Of a DNA stretch of 14,183 bases, positions 1 through 6,718 are shown piece after piece. Within the stretch, counting starts at the first letter, position 1. The number at the start of each line of letters is the position of its first letter. The notes under the pieces were generated by a model. That model was not told where the DNA came from and ran no database searches. It worked only from the letters and a program-made list of their open reading frames with translations. Origin of the DNA: Prolixibacteraceae bacterium (GTDB taxonomy: Bacteria > Bacteroidota > Bacteroidia > Bacteroidales > Prolixibacteraceae). Made by a program: the position numbers and the translations under genes. The stretch covers positions 1 through 14,183 of the forward strand of contig JAGYOI010000013.1 in NCBI GenBank assembly GCA_018399395.1. The letters are read 5' to 3'.

Positions 1-77
1 TTAATAACCCCTTGTTCTCCAATCACTTTGTATTCATTGACTAATTTATTGTATAGTTCTTGTGCCGATAGTTTCAT
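1..77 (-). CDS. Unidentified protein, N-terminal 25 codons only (runs off left edge)
   Basis: An open frame begins with ATG at 77 on the minus strand and stays open to the window edge. It encodes 25 visible residues starting MKLSAQELYNKLVNEY. It begins 26 bases downstream of the aminotransferase stop on the same strand, with no hairpin between, so the two are probably co-transcribed. An ATG 10 bases further upstream is in another frame and hits TGA after two codons, which supports the start chosen. The residues look like a soluble amphipathic helix with no signal peptide. I do not recognise the family and too little is present to assign a function. Confidence 0.5.
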   Translation of the reverse strand, partial: MKLSAQELYNKLVNEYKVIGEQGVI

Positions 78-103
78 TTTGTCATAAATAAATGGTCCAA
101 AAT

Positions 104-1312
104 TTACCCAAGATTTACCGTCCGTCCGGGATAAACTTTCAATGCTTCCTCAAGTATTTCAAGTGATGCTGCCAGGTCTTCTTTTTTCAACACATAAGCA
201 ATACGCACCTGGTTGCGGCCCAGGTCGGGTGTGGTATAAAACCCCGATGCCGGTGCCATCATAATGGTAGCCCCTTTGTAATTAAAATCTTTTAGCAACC
301 ACGTGCAAAACTTATCTGAATCGTCAACCGGGAGGCTGGCAACGGTATAAAACGCACCCATGGGGATTGGCGAATACACACCATCAATTTTATTCAGGCC
401 GTCAATTAAGAATTTTCTTCGTTCAACATATTCATTATACACACCCAACATGTACGATTCGGGCGCATCGAGTGATGCTTCAGCTGCAATTTGTCCGATA
501 AGCGGCGGACTTAACCTTGCCTGGCAAAACTTCATTACATTCTTGTGAATGGCCTTATTTTTAGTGATAAGCGCACCTATACGAAGCCCGCATTCACTAT
601 AACGCTTCGAAACCGAATCGATAAGGATAACATTCTCTTCGATACCTTTTAAATGGAATGCTGAAATGTAAGGTGCCCCGGTGTAGCAAAATTCGCGATA
701 TACCTCGTCGGAATATAAGTACAGGTCGTATTTTTTAACCAGGTCACGAATGGCATTCATTTCGCTTTGTGTGTATAAGTAACCTGTGGGGTTATTCGGG
801 TTACAAATCATAATTCCTTTTGTCCGCGGCGTAATCAAAGCCTCAAATTTCTCAACCGGCGGCAAGGCAAAACCATCTTCAATTTTCGATGGGATGGTTT
901 TTACAATAGCGCCCGCAACAATGGCAAAAGCAGTATAGTTTGCATACGAAGGCTCCGGCACTATAATTTCATCACCTGGGTCGAGCGATGCTAAAAAAGC
1001 ATACGTAACAGCCTCAGAACCACCAGTGGTAACAATAATTTCATCGGCAGTAACATCAATATTGTAGCTGTGATAATATTTGGCCAATTTTTCGCGGTAC
1101 GAGCGTATGCCCTCACTCGGGCTATATTCTAATACCTTACGGTCAATTCGTTGAATGGCTTCAATAGCCACACGTGGTGTAGGCAAGTCGGGCTGCCCTA
1201 TGTTCAAATGATATACATGAATGCCATTTTCTTTTGCTTTGTCGGCATACGGACCCAGTTTTCGGATGGGCGACTCCGGCATTCTTACCCCTCGTTTTGA
1301 TACTTCCGGCAT
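104..1312 (-). CDS. PLP-dependent class I aminotransferase (aspartate aminotransferase-like)
   Basis: This is a fold-type I pyridoxal-phosphate aminotransferase of 402 residues, the usual length for the AspC-like family. It should transfer amino groups between an amino acid and 2-oxoglutarate or another keto acid in the cytoplasm. Visible motifs are the glycine-rich cofactor loop TTGGSEAV (residues 95-102), NPNNPTG (171-177), the ring-nitrogen aspartate in SDEVY (D202), the Schiff-base lysine in SVSKR (K236), and the carboxylate-binding arginine in NQVRIAY (R370). The first ATG is preferred because family members begin with a short lead-in before the M-P-x-S-P-I-R-K segment seen at 11-18; M11 is the alternative start. 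It is divergent from ald across 329 bases and probably heads a transcript into the gene at the left edge. The class is certain, but the donor amino acid cannot be read from sequence. Confidence 0.93.
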   Translation of the reverse strand: MPEVSKRGVRMPESPIRKLGPYADKAKENGIHVYHLNIGQPDLPTPRVAIEAIQRIDRKVLEYSPSEGIRSYREKLAKYYHSYNIDVTADEIIVTTGGSEAVTYAFLASLDPGDEIIVPEPSYANYTAFAIVAGAIVKTIPSKIEDGFALPPVEKFEALITPRTKGIMICNPNNPTGYLYTQSEMNAIRDLVKKYDLYLYSDEVYREFCYTGAPYISAFHLKGIEENVILIDSVSKRYSECGLRIGALITKNKAIHKNVMKFCQARLSPPLIGQIAAEASLDAPESYMLGVYNEYVERRKFLIDGLNKIDGVYSPIPMGAFYTVASLPVDDSDKFCTWLLKDFNYKGATIMMAPASGFYTTPDLGRNQVRIAYVLKKEDLAASLEILEEALKVYPGRTVNLG

Positions 1313-1414
1313 ATATAAAAAAGTTGCTTTATAACAAATCGCGTAAAGATATAACTATCAAATTGAAATAAAAAATGGCATAACACATTCGCTTTGTTAA
1401 TTAAGCTTCGCCGG

Positions 1415-1436
1415 CAATTATAATTTAACAATTATA
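1415..1436. repeat. CAATTATA direct repeat with nested inverted repeat
   Basis: The octamer CAATTATA occurs at 1415-1422 and again at 1429-1436, a 14-base spacing. Inside this pair, TATAATT (1419-1425) and AATTATA (1430-1436) form a perfect 7-base inverted repeat around TAAC. It lies in the divergent region, about 205 bases before ald. AT-rich repeated sites of this kind can be operators, for example for Lrp/AsnC-type regulators that often control alanine dehydrogenase, but chance in an AT-rich spacer is also possible. Confidence 0.3.
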
Positions 1437-1564
1437 CGACAGGCATAAAAGCACATATTAAAAAAAACCTGATAACCAGCTATAATATGGGATTATATCA
1501 TAAACAAAATATTTGATGTGGCGTACTTTTGACAATAGATCGTTAGATTTTAGACATGAGACAT

Positions 1565-1572
1565 TAGATTTG
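1565..1572 (+). promoter_or_regulatory. Possible -7 promoter element for ald
   Basis: TAGATTTG matches the Bacteroidota TAnnTTTG -7 element exactly and would give a 5' leader of about 65 bases before the ald ATG. No good TTG or TTTG lies about 20 bases upstream; the nearest TTTG, at 1528-1531, is too far away. The match is therefore only half a promoter. Confidence 0.35.
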
Positions 1573-1641
1573 TTTGTAATGCGCTAAACATCAGAAATAT
1601 TAACGAACTGTTATTTAAATTAAAATTAAAATATTACGGTT

Positions 1642-2754
1642 ATGATAATTGGTGTACCAAAAGAAATTAAAAATAACGAGAACAGGGTGGCTTTAACACC
1701 CGCCGGAACTGCAGAAATAGTGCAGCACCGCCATGAGGTATATGTACAGTCAACAGCGGGGCTGGGCAGCGGTTTTTCAGATGAAGATTATATAATGGCC
1801 GGGGCTAAAATATTACCTTCCATTGAAGCTGTATACGATATGGCCGAGATGATTGTAAAGGTGAAAGAGCCCATTGAACCGGAATACAAGTTAATTAAGA
1901 AAAACCAGATCCTGTTTACTTACTTTCATTTTGCTTCATCCGAGATTTTAACACGCAAGATGGTTGAAAGTGGTTCGGTTTGTATTGCATATGAAACCGT
2001 TGAAATGAGTGACCGCTCATTGCCATTGTTGATACCAATGTCGGAAGTTGCCGGTAGGATGTCGGCATTGGAAGGTGCGAAATACCTCGAAAAGACATTT
2101 GGGGGCCGCGGTGTTCTTTTAGGTGGTGTTGCCGGGGTTACACCGGCTAAAGTACTTATCATCGGGGGTGGTATTGTTGGTACAGAGGCCGCGAAAATGG
2201 CTGCCGGGCTTGGTGCCGATGTAACCATTATGGACGTTAACCTGACCCGGTTGCGCTATCTCGACGATATTATGCCCGCCAATGTTAAAACAATGATGAG
2301 TAACGATTACAATATCAGGGATATGGTACAAACCCACGATTTGATTATTGGCGCTGTACTTATACCGGGTGCCAAAGCACCGTCGTTGATTAAAAAAGAA
2401 ATGCTTAAAACCATGAAACCGGGCACCGTGTTGGTTGATGTTGCTGTTGACCAGGGAGGCTGTTTCGAAACAACCCATCCAACCACCCACGATGAACCAA
2501 CGTTTGTAGTCGACGATGTTATTCATTACTCTGTGGCCAATATGCCTGGAGCTGTGCCACGTACATCTACCATTGCCCTTACAAATGCCACATTGCCGTA
2601 TGCACTAAAAATTGCCAATGAAGGATGGAAGTATGCATGTAGTAACAATAATTCGTTGAAAAAAGGCTTAAATGTTGTAAATGGAAAGATTGTTTATAAA
2701 GAAGTTGCCGATGTATTTGGACTTGCTTATACGCCTGTTGATGAGGTCTTTTAG
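1642..2754 (+). CDS. ald: Alanine dehydrogenase
   Basis: This enzyme catalyses NAD-dependent interconversion of L-alanine with pyruvate and ammonium (EC 1.4.1.1) in the cytoplasm. The protein is 370 residues, the standard family length. It opens with the signature MIIGVPKEIKNNENRVALTP. Known substrate and catalytic positions are all present: R15, K75 in VKEP, H96 and D270. The Rossmann motif GGGIVG is at 175-180, with the NAD-ribose-binding acid D198 in TIMD. The family hallmark SVANMPGAVPRTST is at 297-310. The ATG start gives the canonical N-terminus. The gene is divergent from an aminotransferase, which suits alanine use or formation as an NADH and nitrogen valve in a fermenter. Downstream there is only a weak A/T hairpin before a separate promoter at 2827. 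Confidence 0.97.
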   Translation: MIIGVPKEIKNNENRVALTPAGTAEIVQHRHEVYVQSTAGLGSGFSDEDYIMAGAKILPSIEAVYDMAEMIVKVKEPIEPEYKLIKKNQILFTYFHFASSEILTRKMVESGSVCIAYETVEMSDRSLPLLIPMSEVAGRMSALEGAKYLEKTFGGRGVLLGGVAGVTPAKVLIIGGGIVGTEAAKMAAGLGADVTIMDVNLTRLRYLDDIMPANVKTMMSNDYNIRDMVQTHDLIIGAVLIPGAKAPSLIKKEMLKTMKPGTVLVDVAVDQGGCFETTHPTTHDEPTFVVDDVIHYSVANMPGAVPRTSTIALTNATLPYALKIANEGWKYACSNNNSLKKGLNVVNGKIVYKEVADVFGLAYTPVDEVF

Positions 2755-2797
2755 ATAAAATATAAGTCGAAAAATGCCACAAGAGAAAAAAAAATGA

Positions 2798-2816
2798 AAA
2801 AAAATGCAATTTTTTT
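2798..2816 (+). terminator. Weak A/T-only hairpin after ald
   Basis: AAAAAAAT (2798-2805) and ATTTTTTT (2809-2816) are perfectly complementary around the loop GCA and end in a T run. The stem contains no G-C pair, so it would be a poor intrinsic terminator. It is the only candidate between the ald stop and the next promoter, 10 bases later. Confidence 0.3.
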
Positions 2817-2826
2817 GTAAAAACAC

Positions 2827-2857
2827 TTGCATAGTTCATTAGGGGCATTTATATTTG
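2827..2857 (+). promoter_or_regulatory. Near-consensus Bacteroidota promoter
   Basis: TTG at 2827-2829 (-33 element) is followed after 20 bases by TATATTTG at 2850-2857, an exact TAnnTTTG -7 element. Transcription should start around 2862. The downstream sequence is about 110 bases of noncoding DNA ending in a strong terminator, so this promoter seems dedicated to a short RNA rather than to the next protein gene. Confidence 0.65.
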
Positions 2858-2862
2858 TGTCA

Positions 2863-2975
2863 GAAATCAATTACAAACGTGGTTGATTTCAAGTCAAATC
2901 AAGTCTTTTTCATGTTTGGCGTTTTAGTTTGGGGGATAGTTTTTTGGGAGACATCAGATGATGTCTCCTTTTTTT
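2863..2975 (+). ncRNA. Candidate small noncoding RNA, about 110 nt, with its own promoter and terminator
   Basis: The RNA is defined by a near-consensus promoter ending at 2857 and an intrinsic terminator at 2947-2975. A perfect 8-base hairpin stem begins at the predicted 5' end: GAAATCAA (2863-2870) with TTGATTTC (2883-2890). The segment TTGATTT (2883-2889) could instead pair with AAATCAA (2896-2902), so two hairpins compete for one strand. The centre (about 2903-2946) is U- and G-rich and unstructured by eye, with runs such as GGGGGATAG that could base-pair with targets. It lies between ald and a small membrane protein gene. It could be a trans-acting sRNA or, if the terminator leaks, a leader for the 3116-4268 genes. 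I cannot match it to a named RNA family from memory. The transcript start is approximate. Confidence 0.5.
2947..2975 (+). terminator. Strong intrinsic terminator of the candidate sRNA
   Basis: GGAGACATC (2947-2955) pairs perfectly with GATGTCTCC (2960-2968) around the loop AGAT, and seven T residues follow directly (2969-2975). This is a textbook plus-strand intrinsic terminator. It would also catch read-through from ald, 190 bases upstream. Confidence 0.85.
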
Positions 2976-3077
2976 GTACCCTATTGGTAATATCAAATCA
3001 CTTCATAATTATCAGATCAATTTAAGATCACATACCTTAGTTTTTTAGGAATAACTTTTTCAAAAAAGAATAATTCG

Positions 3078-3085
3078 TATTTTCG
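3078..3085 (+). promoter_or_regulatory. Possible -7 element for the small membrane protein and metF
   Basis: TATTTTCG differs from TAnnTTTG at one base and is preceded by a T-rich stretch (3056-3060) near the -33 position. It lies 30 bases before the ATG at 3116. It is placed where a promoter is needed, because a strong terminator ends at 2975, but the match is imperfect. Confidence 0.35.
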
Positions 3086-3115
3086 CAGTGTCAAATCTTA
3101 ACTAAAACAATAAAA

Positions 3116-3307
3116 ATGGCATCAAAAAAGAAGAAAAATACATTTTGGTGGGGACTTATTTTGGGGATTATCATCGGTTTTGGTGCCCTTTATCTTTATC
3201 AAAACTATAACGAATCAGATATTGACAAAAAAACTCGTAAAATAGAGCGAAAAGCCAAAAAAGAAATAAAAAAAGCTGAAGACGAAGTTAAGAAACTCTT
3301 TGATTAA
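3116..3307 (+). CDS. Small single-pass membrane protein, function unknown
   Basis: The protein has 63 residues. A lysine-rich N-terminus (residues 2-7) is followed by one glycine-containing hydrophobic segment (about 10-28), then a highly charged Lys/Glu helix (34-61) that could form a coiled coil. By the positive-inside rule both basic ends look cytoplasmic-like, so orientation is uncertain. The layout resembles YtxH-type small envelope proteins, but there is no motif that proves it. The ATG at 3116 is the only sensible start. The stop lies 7 bases before the metF ATG, so the pair is probably one transcript. Coding seems real because of the coherent TM-plus-charged-helix design and the operon fit. 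Confidence 0.7.
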   Translation: MASKKKKNTFWWGLILGIIIGFGALYLYQNYNESDIDKKTRKIERKAKKEIKKAEDEVKKLFD

Positions 3308-3314
3308 TAAACAA

Positions 3315-4268
3315 ATGAAGGTAAGTGATATAATAAAACAATCGGAAAAAACAGTTTTCTCGTTTGAGCTTTTACCTCCTCTTAAAGGTAGTGATGGTTC
3401 AAAACTATACAATACTATTGAGCAATTGCTCGAATTTGACCCCAAGTATATTAACCTTACAACGCACCGCGACGAATTTCAATATAAACAACGGGCAGAT
3501 GGTTTACTTGAGAAAAAAGTTGTTAGAAAGCGTCCGGGAACAGTTGCAATTGCAGCTTCTATTCAGCATAAATATGGTATACCAGTAGTTCCGCATATTT
3601 TGTGTGGTGGATTTACACGAAGCGAAACTGAGCATGTGTTAATCGACCTGCATTTTTTAGGTATTGAAAATGTTTTGGCATTACGCGGTGATGGTTTAAA
3701 AAGTGAACCCACTTTCAAGCCTGAGCCTGACGGGAATAAAAATGCCAATGAACTGGTTGAGCAAATTGTTGATTTGCGCCATGGCAAATATCTCGATCCG
3801 GACCTGAAAAACAAAACACCCCTTGACTTTTCAATTGGTGTTGCCGGGTATCCCGAAAAGCATTTTGAAGCACCGAACCTTGAAACCGACCTGGCTTTTT
3901 TAAAGCAAAAAGTTGATGCCGGTGCCGAGTACATTGTAACACAAATGTTTTTTGACAACCAGAAGTTTTACAATTTTGTTGATAAATGTCGAAAAGCGGG
4001 TATCAATGTGCCTATTATTCCGGGCATTAAGCCTATTGCGGTAAAAAATCAGTTGACTGTATTGCCCAAAATATTCAGTATCGATTTGCCCGATGAACTT
4101 AGCAAGGAATTGGTTAAATGTAAAAACAATGACGAAGCAAAGAAAGTGGGTACCGAATGGGCAACATACCAGGCAAAGGATTTAGTTGAACACGGTGTGC
4201 CAAGTATGCATGTTTACACTTATGGGTTAACCGATAATGTAAAAGAGATAATGAAGGCCGTATTATAA
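3315..4268 (+). CDS. metF: 5,10-methylenetetrahydrofolate reductase
   Basis: MetF reduces 5,10-methylene-THF to 5-methyl-THF using a reduced nicotinamide nucleotide and FAD, supplying methyl groups for methionine synthesis in the cytoplasm. With the start at ATG 3315 the protein has 317 residues, a normal length for the bacterial FAD-barrel enzyme. Visible signatures are the catalytic glutamate in FSFELLPP (E18), LALRGD (121-126, with D126 at the FAD-contacting position), VAGYPEKH (176-183), TQMFFD (209-214, Q210 facing folate) and PGIKPI (236-241). A TTG five codons upstream (3300) is in frame but overlaps the previous gene and adds residues not usual for the family, so the ATG is preferred. 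The gene follows the small membrane protein by 7 bases. It ends only 6 bases from the convergent TrhA gene with no visible hairpin terminator. Confidence 0.95.
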   Translation: MKVSDIIKQSEKTVFSFELLPPLKGSDGSKLYNTIEQLLEFDPKYINLTTHRDEFQYKQRADGLLEKKVVRKRPGTVAIAASIQHKYGIPVVPHILCGGFTRSETEHVLIDLHFLGIENVLALRGDGLKSEPTFKPEPDGNKNANELVEQIVDLRHGKYLDPDLKNKTPLDFSIGVAGYPEKHFEAPNLETDLAFLKQKVDAGAEYIVTQMFFDNQKFYNFVDKCRKAGINVPIIPGIKPIAVKNQLTVLPKIFSIDLPDELSKELVKCKNNDEAKKVGTEWATYQAKDLVEHGVPSMHVYTYGLTDNVKEIMKAVL

Positions 4269-4274
4269 GACCAT

Positions 4275-4916
4275 TTATATCAAAAACCAAAAGCCAAAAA
4301 AATGGCAGATGGTACCGGCCAGGATGAATATATGAAAAATACCGTGCATGTAAGGTTTTGATCGCCATAAATAGAAAAATGGGGCAATTGAATAAGCAAT
4401 GCACCCGGCTAATAAAAACCATAATGTAACATCTGGTGTCCGTTTAATTATCGGAACAATAGCGATAACAATTGTCCAGCCCATTATCATATATAAAATG
4501 GTTGATATCAGGCGGTGTTTTGAGCTGTAAAACCATACTTTAAAAATTACCCCGGCTATAGCCATTGCCCAAACGATTCCAAAAATAGTCCAGCCCCATA
4601 CACCACGCAGGATTGTGAAAGTAAGGGGGGTATAAGTGGCTGCGATCAATACATATATCGAAGAGTGGTCAAGTTTGTTAAGCTTGTACTTTAAACGGGG
4701 GTTGTAACTTCCGTGAAACAGGGTTGATGATGTATAAAGCAACATCATACCAATGCCGAATACTGAAAACGATACAATGTGCCAAACGGTACCATGCATC
4801 GCGGCTTTCACCACCAGTAAAACGGTAGCTGCAACCGATATACCGATACCAACACCATGAGAGGTGCTGTTTAATATTTCGTCACCTTTTGTGCGACGTT
4901 GAAGGGATGAGTTCAT
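4275..4916 (-). CDS. trhA: PAQR-family membrane protein TrhA (hemolysin III-like)
   Basis: This is an integral membrane protein of 213 residues with seven probable hydrophobic segments, the size and layout of the hemolysin III/YqfA branch of the PAQR family. Conserved family features are an early E-x-x-N-x-x-S-H-G block (E13, N16, S19-H20), S-x3-H in the second membrane region (S64, H68), LDHSSIY (82-88, with D83), and the C-terminal HGIFH pair (H191, H195). S64, H68, D83, H191 and H195 are the residues expected to form the zinc site. Bacterial members are linked to membrane lipid homeostasis; haemolysis is a historical name and should not be assumed. It lies 37 bases after the S41 peptidase on the same strand, likely in one transcript, and converges tail-to-tail with metF. 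Confidence 0.88.
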   Translation of the reverse strand: MNSSLQRRTKGDEILNSTSHGVGIGISVAATVLLVVKAAMHGTVWHIVSFSVFGIGMMLLYTSSTLFHGSYNPRLKYKLNKLDHSSIYVLIAATYTPLTFTILRGVWGWTIFGIVWAMAIAGVIFKVWFYSSKHRLISTILYMIMGWTIVIAIVPIIKRTPDVTLWFLLAGCIAYSIAPFFYLWRSKPYMHGIFHIFILAGTICHFFGFWFLI

Positions 4917-4953
4917 AATTATACTTATTCAGCTATTAACTATTGTTTGTTAT

Positions 4954-6585
4954 TTAACCCAGTGTGGCCACTTTTTTGGGTTGCCAGTCTTGTTGCAACA
5001 AATCAATGGTTTTCTTAACCGTTTTGTCAATTTTGAAAAATATTGGATAAAAACCATTGTCGCCAAAAATGTTTCGGCTCACATACGCGAATAATTGCAT
5101 TTTAAGCAGCTCTTCAGCCTCTGAAAGCTGTTTGTTGGTATAAGTTATGCCTTCTTTCTTAACATGTGCCAGAAACTGCTTAAATAAGTCCTCCGACTCT
5201 AAATAGTTCATTAATTCATCAGGGTTTTCAAGTGTATTCAAATTATTGCGATATTGATCAGCATAATCGAATGCAAAATGGTAAACCAGGTTTTTGGATG
5301 CTATTGCCGAGAATAATTTGTTAATCCCGGAGGTATCAACCGGCACAAAGAAATCGGGCATAATACCACCACCACCATAAACTGTTCGGCCTCCTACTGT
5401 TTTATATTGAAGCGAATCGTTAAAATGAATACTATCGGCCTTAACCAGCTCATCATGCTCCACTCTCCGTTGAAAATCTTTGTAATATTCATCGTTACTA
5501 TTCTCGTAAGGTTTTTGGATACTCCGCCCACTGGGTGTATAAAACCGGGCAACGGTAAGCCGTAAAGCACTTCCATCAAAAAAAGGTATTTGTTCCTGAA
5601 CAAGGCCTTTACCAAATGAGCGCCGGCCTATAACTAACCCACGGTCGTTATCCTGAATAGCGCCGGCAAATATCTCACTGGCCGATGCTGAAAATTCATC
5701 AATCAGAACAGCAACATCTTTATCTTTCCATGCACCTCTTTCTGATGAATAGTAATTCTGACGGGCTCTTGATTTACCTTCGGTGTAGACAATTAAACGG
5801 TCTTTGGGCAAGAATTCATCAACCATTTGAATAACAGTTTGCAATGAACCACCAGCATTACCTCTCAAGTCGATAATTAACTTTTGAGCACCTTTTAAAC
5901 TCAACGAATTAAGTGCCTCCATAAATTCATTATAAGTACTCTCGGCAAAACGGTTCACTTTGATAAGCCCAATTTTATCAGTAGCCATGTACGATGCATC
6001 AACACTATAAAGTGGTATTTCACCCCGTTCTATTTCAAATTCAAGCAAATCGTCATAACCGGGCCGAAAAATTGATACATTAACAATTGTCCCTTCTTTT
6101 CCGCGCAACATCGAAACAATGCTGTCGCTGGGCAAATCTTCACCGGCAATACTTCGTTCCTCAACTTTCACAATACGGTCGCCCGACATAATCCCAAGTT
6201 TCTGTGACGGGCCTCCCGAAACAACATCAACAATCATAACCGTGTCTTCCTGCATAACAAACTGAACACCTATGCCTGAAAAATTACCACGCATTTCCTC
6301 GCTAACAGCTTTCATTTCGCGGGGTTCGATATAAGTTGAATGTGGATCGAGCTCTTCAAGGACCTCTGGTATTACATTGTTAACCATCTCTGTTTTATCG
6401 ATACTGTCTACATAGTCGCGTTCGATAAGACGCAGAACTAATGATAGTTTATCGGGTTGAAATATGTTGGATGCAGAATTCTTTACAGGGGATTTTTGAA
6501 CATTCAAATTCAGCCCAAGTAATATACCACCGGCAACAGCCAGGGCCAGGATTATCGGATATATAATTTTTAGCGTATTTCTCAT
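4954..6585 (-). CDS. S41 family C-terminal processing peptidase (CtpA/Prc-like)
   Basis: This is a 543-residue periplasmic serine protease with a Ser/Lys/Gln centre. A membrane anchor or signal segment lies at about 8-28, then a helical linker with LDPHSTYI (79-86), a PDZ domain (about 100-180, starting NFSGIGVQF), and the S41 catalytic domain (about 195-420). The nucleophile is S301 in SASASEIF, the base is K326 in SFGKG and the partner is Q330. The S-to-K and K-to-Q spacings of 25 and 4 match CtpB. IDLRGNAGG (238-246) is the usual core strand. A further 120 residues form the C-terminal tail typical of Bacteroidota members. Such enzymes trim exported proteins, often in envelope quality control or signalling. 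A terminator at 6661-6696 separates it from the upstream two-component genes, so its promoter must lie in 6586-6660. Its substrate is unknown. Confidence 0.93.
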   Translation of the reverse strand: MRNTLKIIYPIILALAVAGGILLGLNLNVQKSPVKNSASNIFQPDKLSLVLRLIERDYVDSIDKTEMVNNVIPEVLEELDPHSTYIEPREMKAVSEEMRGNFSGIGVQFVMQEDTVMIVDVVSGGPSQKLGIMSGDRIVKVEERSIAGEDLPSDSIVSMLRGKEGTIVNVSIFRPGYDDLLEFEIERGEIPLYSVDASYMATDKIGLIKVNRFAESTYNEFMEALNSLSLKGAQKLIIDLRGNAGGSLQTVIQMVDEFLPKDRLIVYTEGKSRARQNYYSSERGAWKDKDVAVLIDEFSASASEIFAGAIQDNDRGLVIGRRSFGKGLVQEQIPFFDGSALRLTVARFYTPSGRSIQKPYENSNDEYYKDFQRRVEHDELVKADSIHFNDSLQYKTVGGRTVYGGGGIMPDFFVPVDTSGINKLFSAIASKNLVYHFAFDYADQYRNNLNTLENPDELMNYLESEDLFKQFLAHVKKEGITYTNKQLSEAEELLKMQLFAYVSRNIFGDNGFYPIFFKIDKTVKKTIDLLQQDWQPKKVATLG

Positions 6586-6609
6586 CGTATCTGTAATATT
6601 GTATTTTTC

Positions 6610-6623
6610 TGTTTATTTAAACA
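6610..6623. repeat. Short perfect inverted repeat upstream of the S41 peptidase gene
   Basis: TGTTTA (6610-6615) and TAAACA (6618-6623) form a perfect 6-2-6 palindrome 24 bases before the S41 start. A second small inverted repeat, GGTTT-GGT-AAACC, lies at 6640-6652. Both sit in the only interval that can hold the S41 promoter, so they could be operator half-sites, but short AT-rich palindromes arise easily by chance. Confidence 0.3.
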
Positions 6624-6660
6624 AATGAACAGGCAGCCAGGTTTGGTAAACCCCAAAGCT

Positions 6661-6696
6661 AAAAAAAGTCCGGGAAATATTTTACCCGGACTTTTT
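6661..6696 (-). terminator. Intrinsic terminator after the two-component genes
   Basis: The arms AAAAAGTCCGGG (6663-6674) and CCCGGACTTTTT (6685-6696) are perfectly complementary over 12 bases with a 10-base loop. On the minus strand the hairpin is followed by a T run (complement of A6661-6667), 22 bases past the response-regulator stop. The A/T flanks make it nominally bidirectional, but its placement serves the minus-strand kinase-regulator transcript. Confidence 0.9.
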
Positions 6697-6718
6697 GAAA
6701 ATCTATCTTTTATCTGAA

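Larger units (their letters stand above)
1313..1641. other. Divergent intergenic region between aminotransferase and ald
   Basis: These 329 AT-rich bases contain no plausible gene. They must carry the promoters of both divergent genes. I can point to one consensus-like -7 element toward ald (1565-1572) and to a repeated AT-rich motif at 1415-1436. No convincing minus-strand TAnnTTTG was found for the aminotransferase. The nearest candidate, at 1366-1359, has one mismatch and no -33 partner. Confidence 0.6.

Noticed and set aside
2119..2526. Long minus-strand open frames inside ald, and a similar case at 12858-13217 inside hydA.
   Set aside because: They lie wholly within strongly supported genes on the other strand and their translations show no coherent domain.
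2912..3025. A 37-codon frame starting with ATG at 2912 that runs through the terminator hairpin and contains two Trp codons, resembling a leader peptide.
   Set aside because: It overlaps the terminator stem and loop, ends in low-complexity Ile/Ser codons, and the downstream genes are not Trp biosynthesis genes. It is more likely a chance frame inside the noncoding RNA unit.
3300..3314. A TTG start five codons upstream of the metF ATG.
   Set aside because: It overlaps the end of the small membrane protein gene, and the ATG at 3315 gives the normal MetF N-terminus.
4269..4274. A possible shared terminator between the convergent metF and trhA genes.
   Set aside because: Only 6 bases separate the stops and I could find no hairpin in or around them, so no terminator is annotated.
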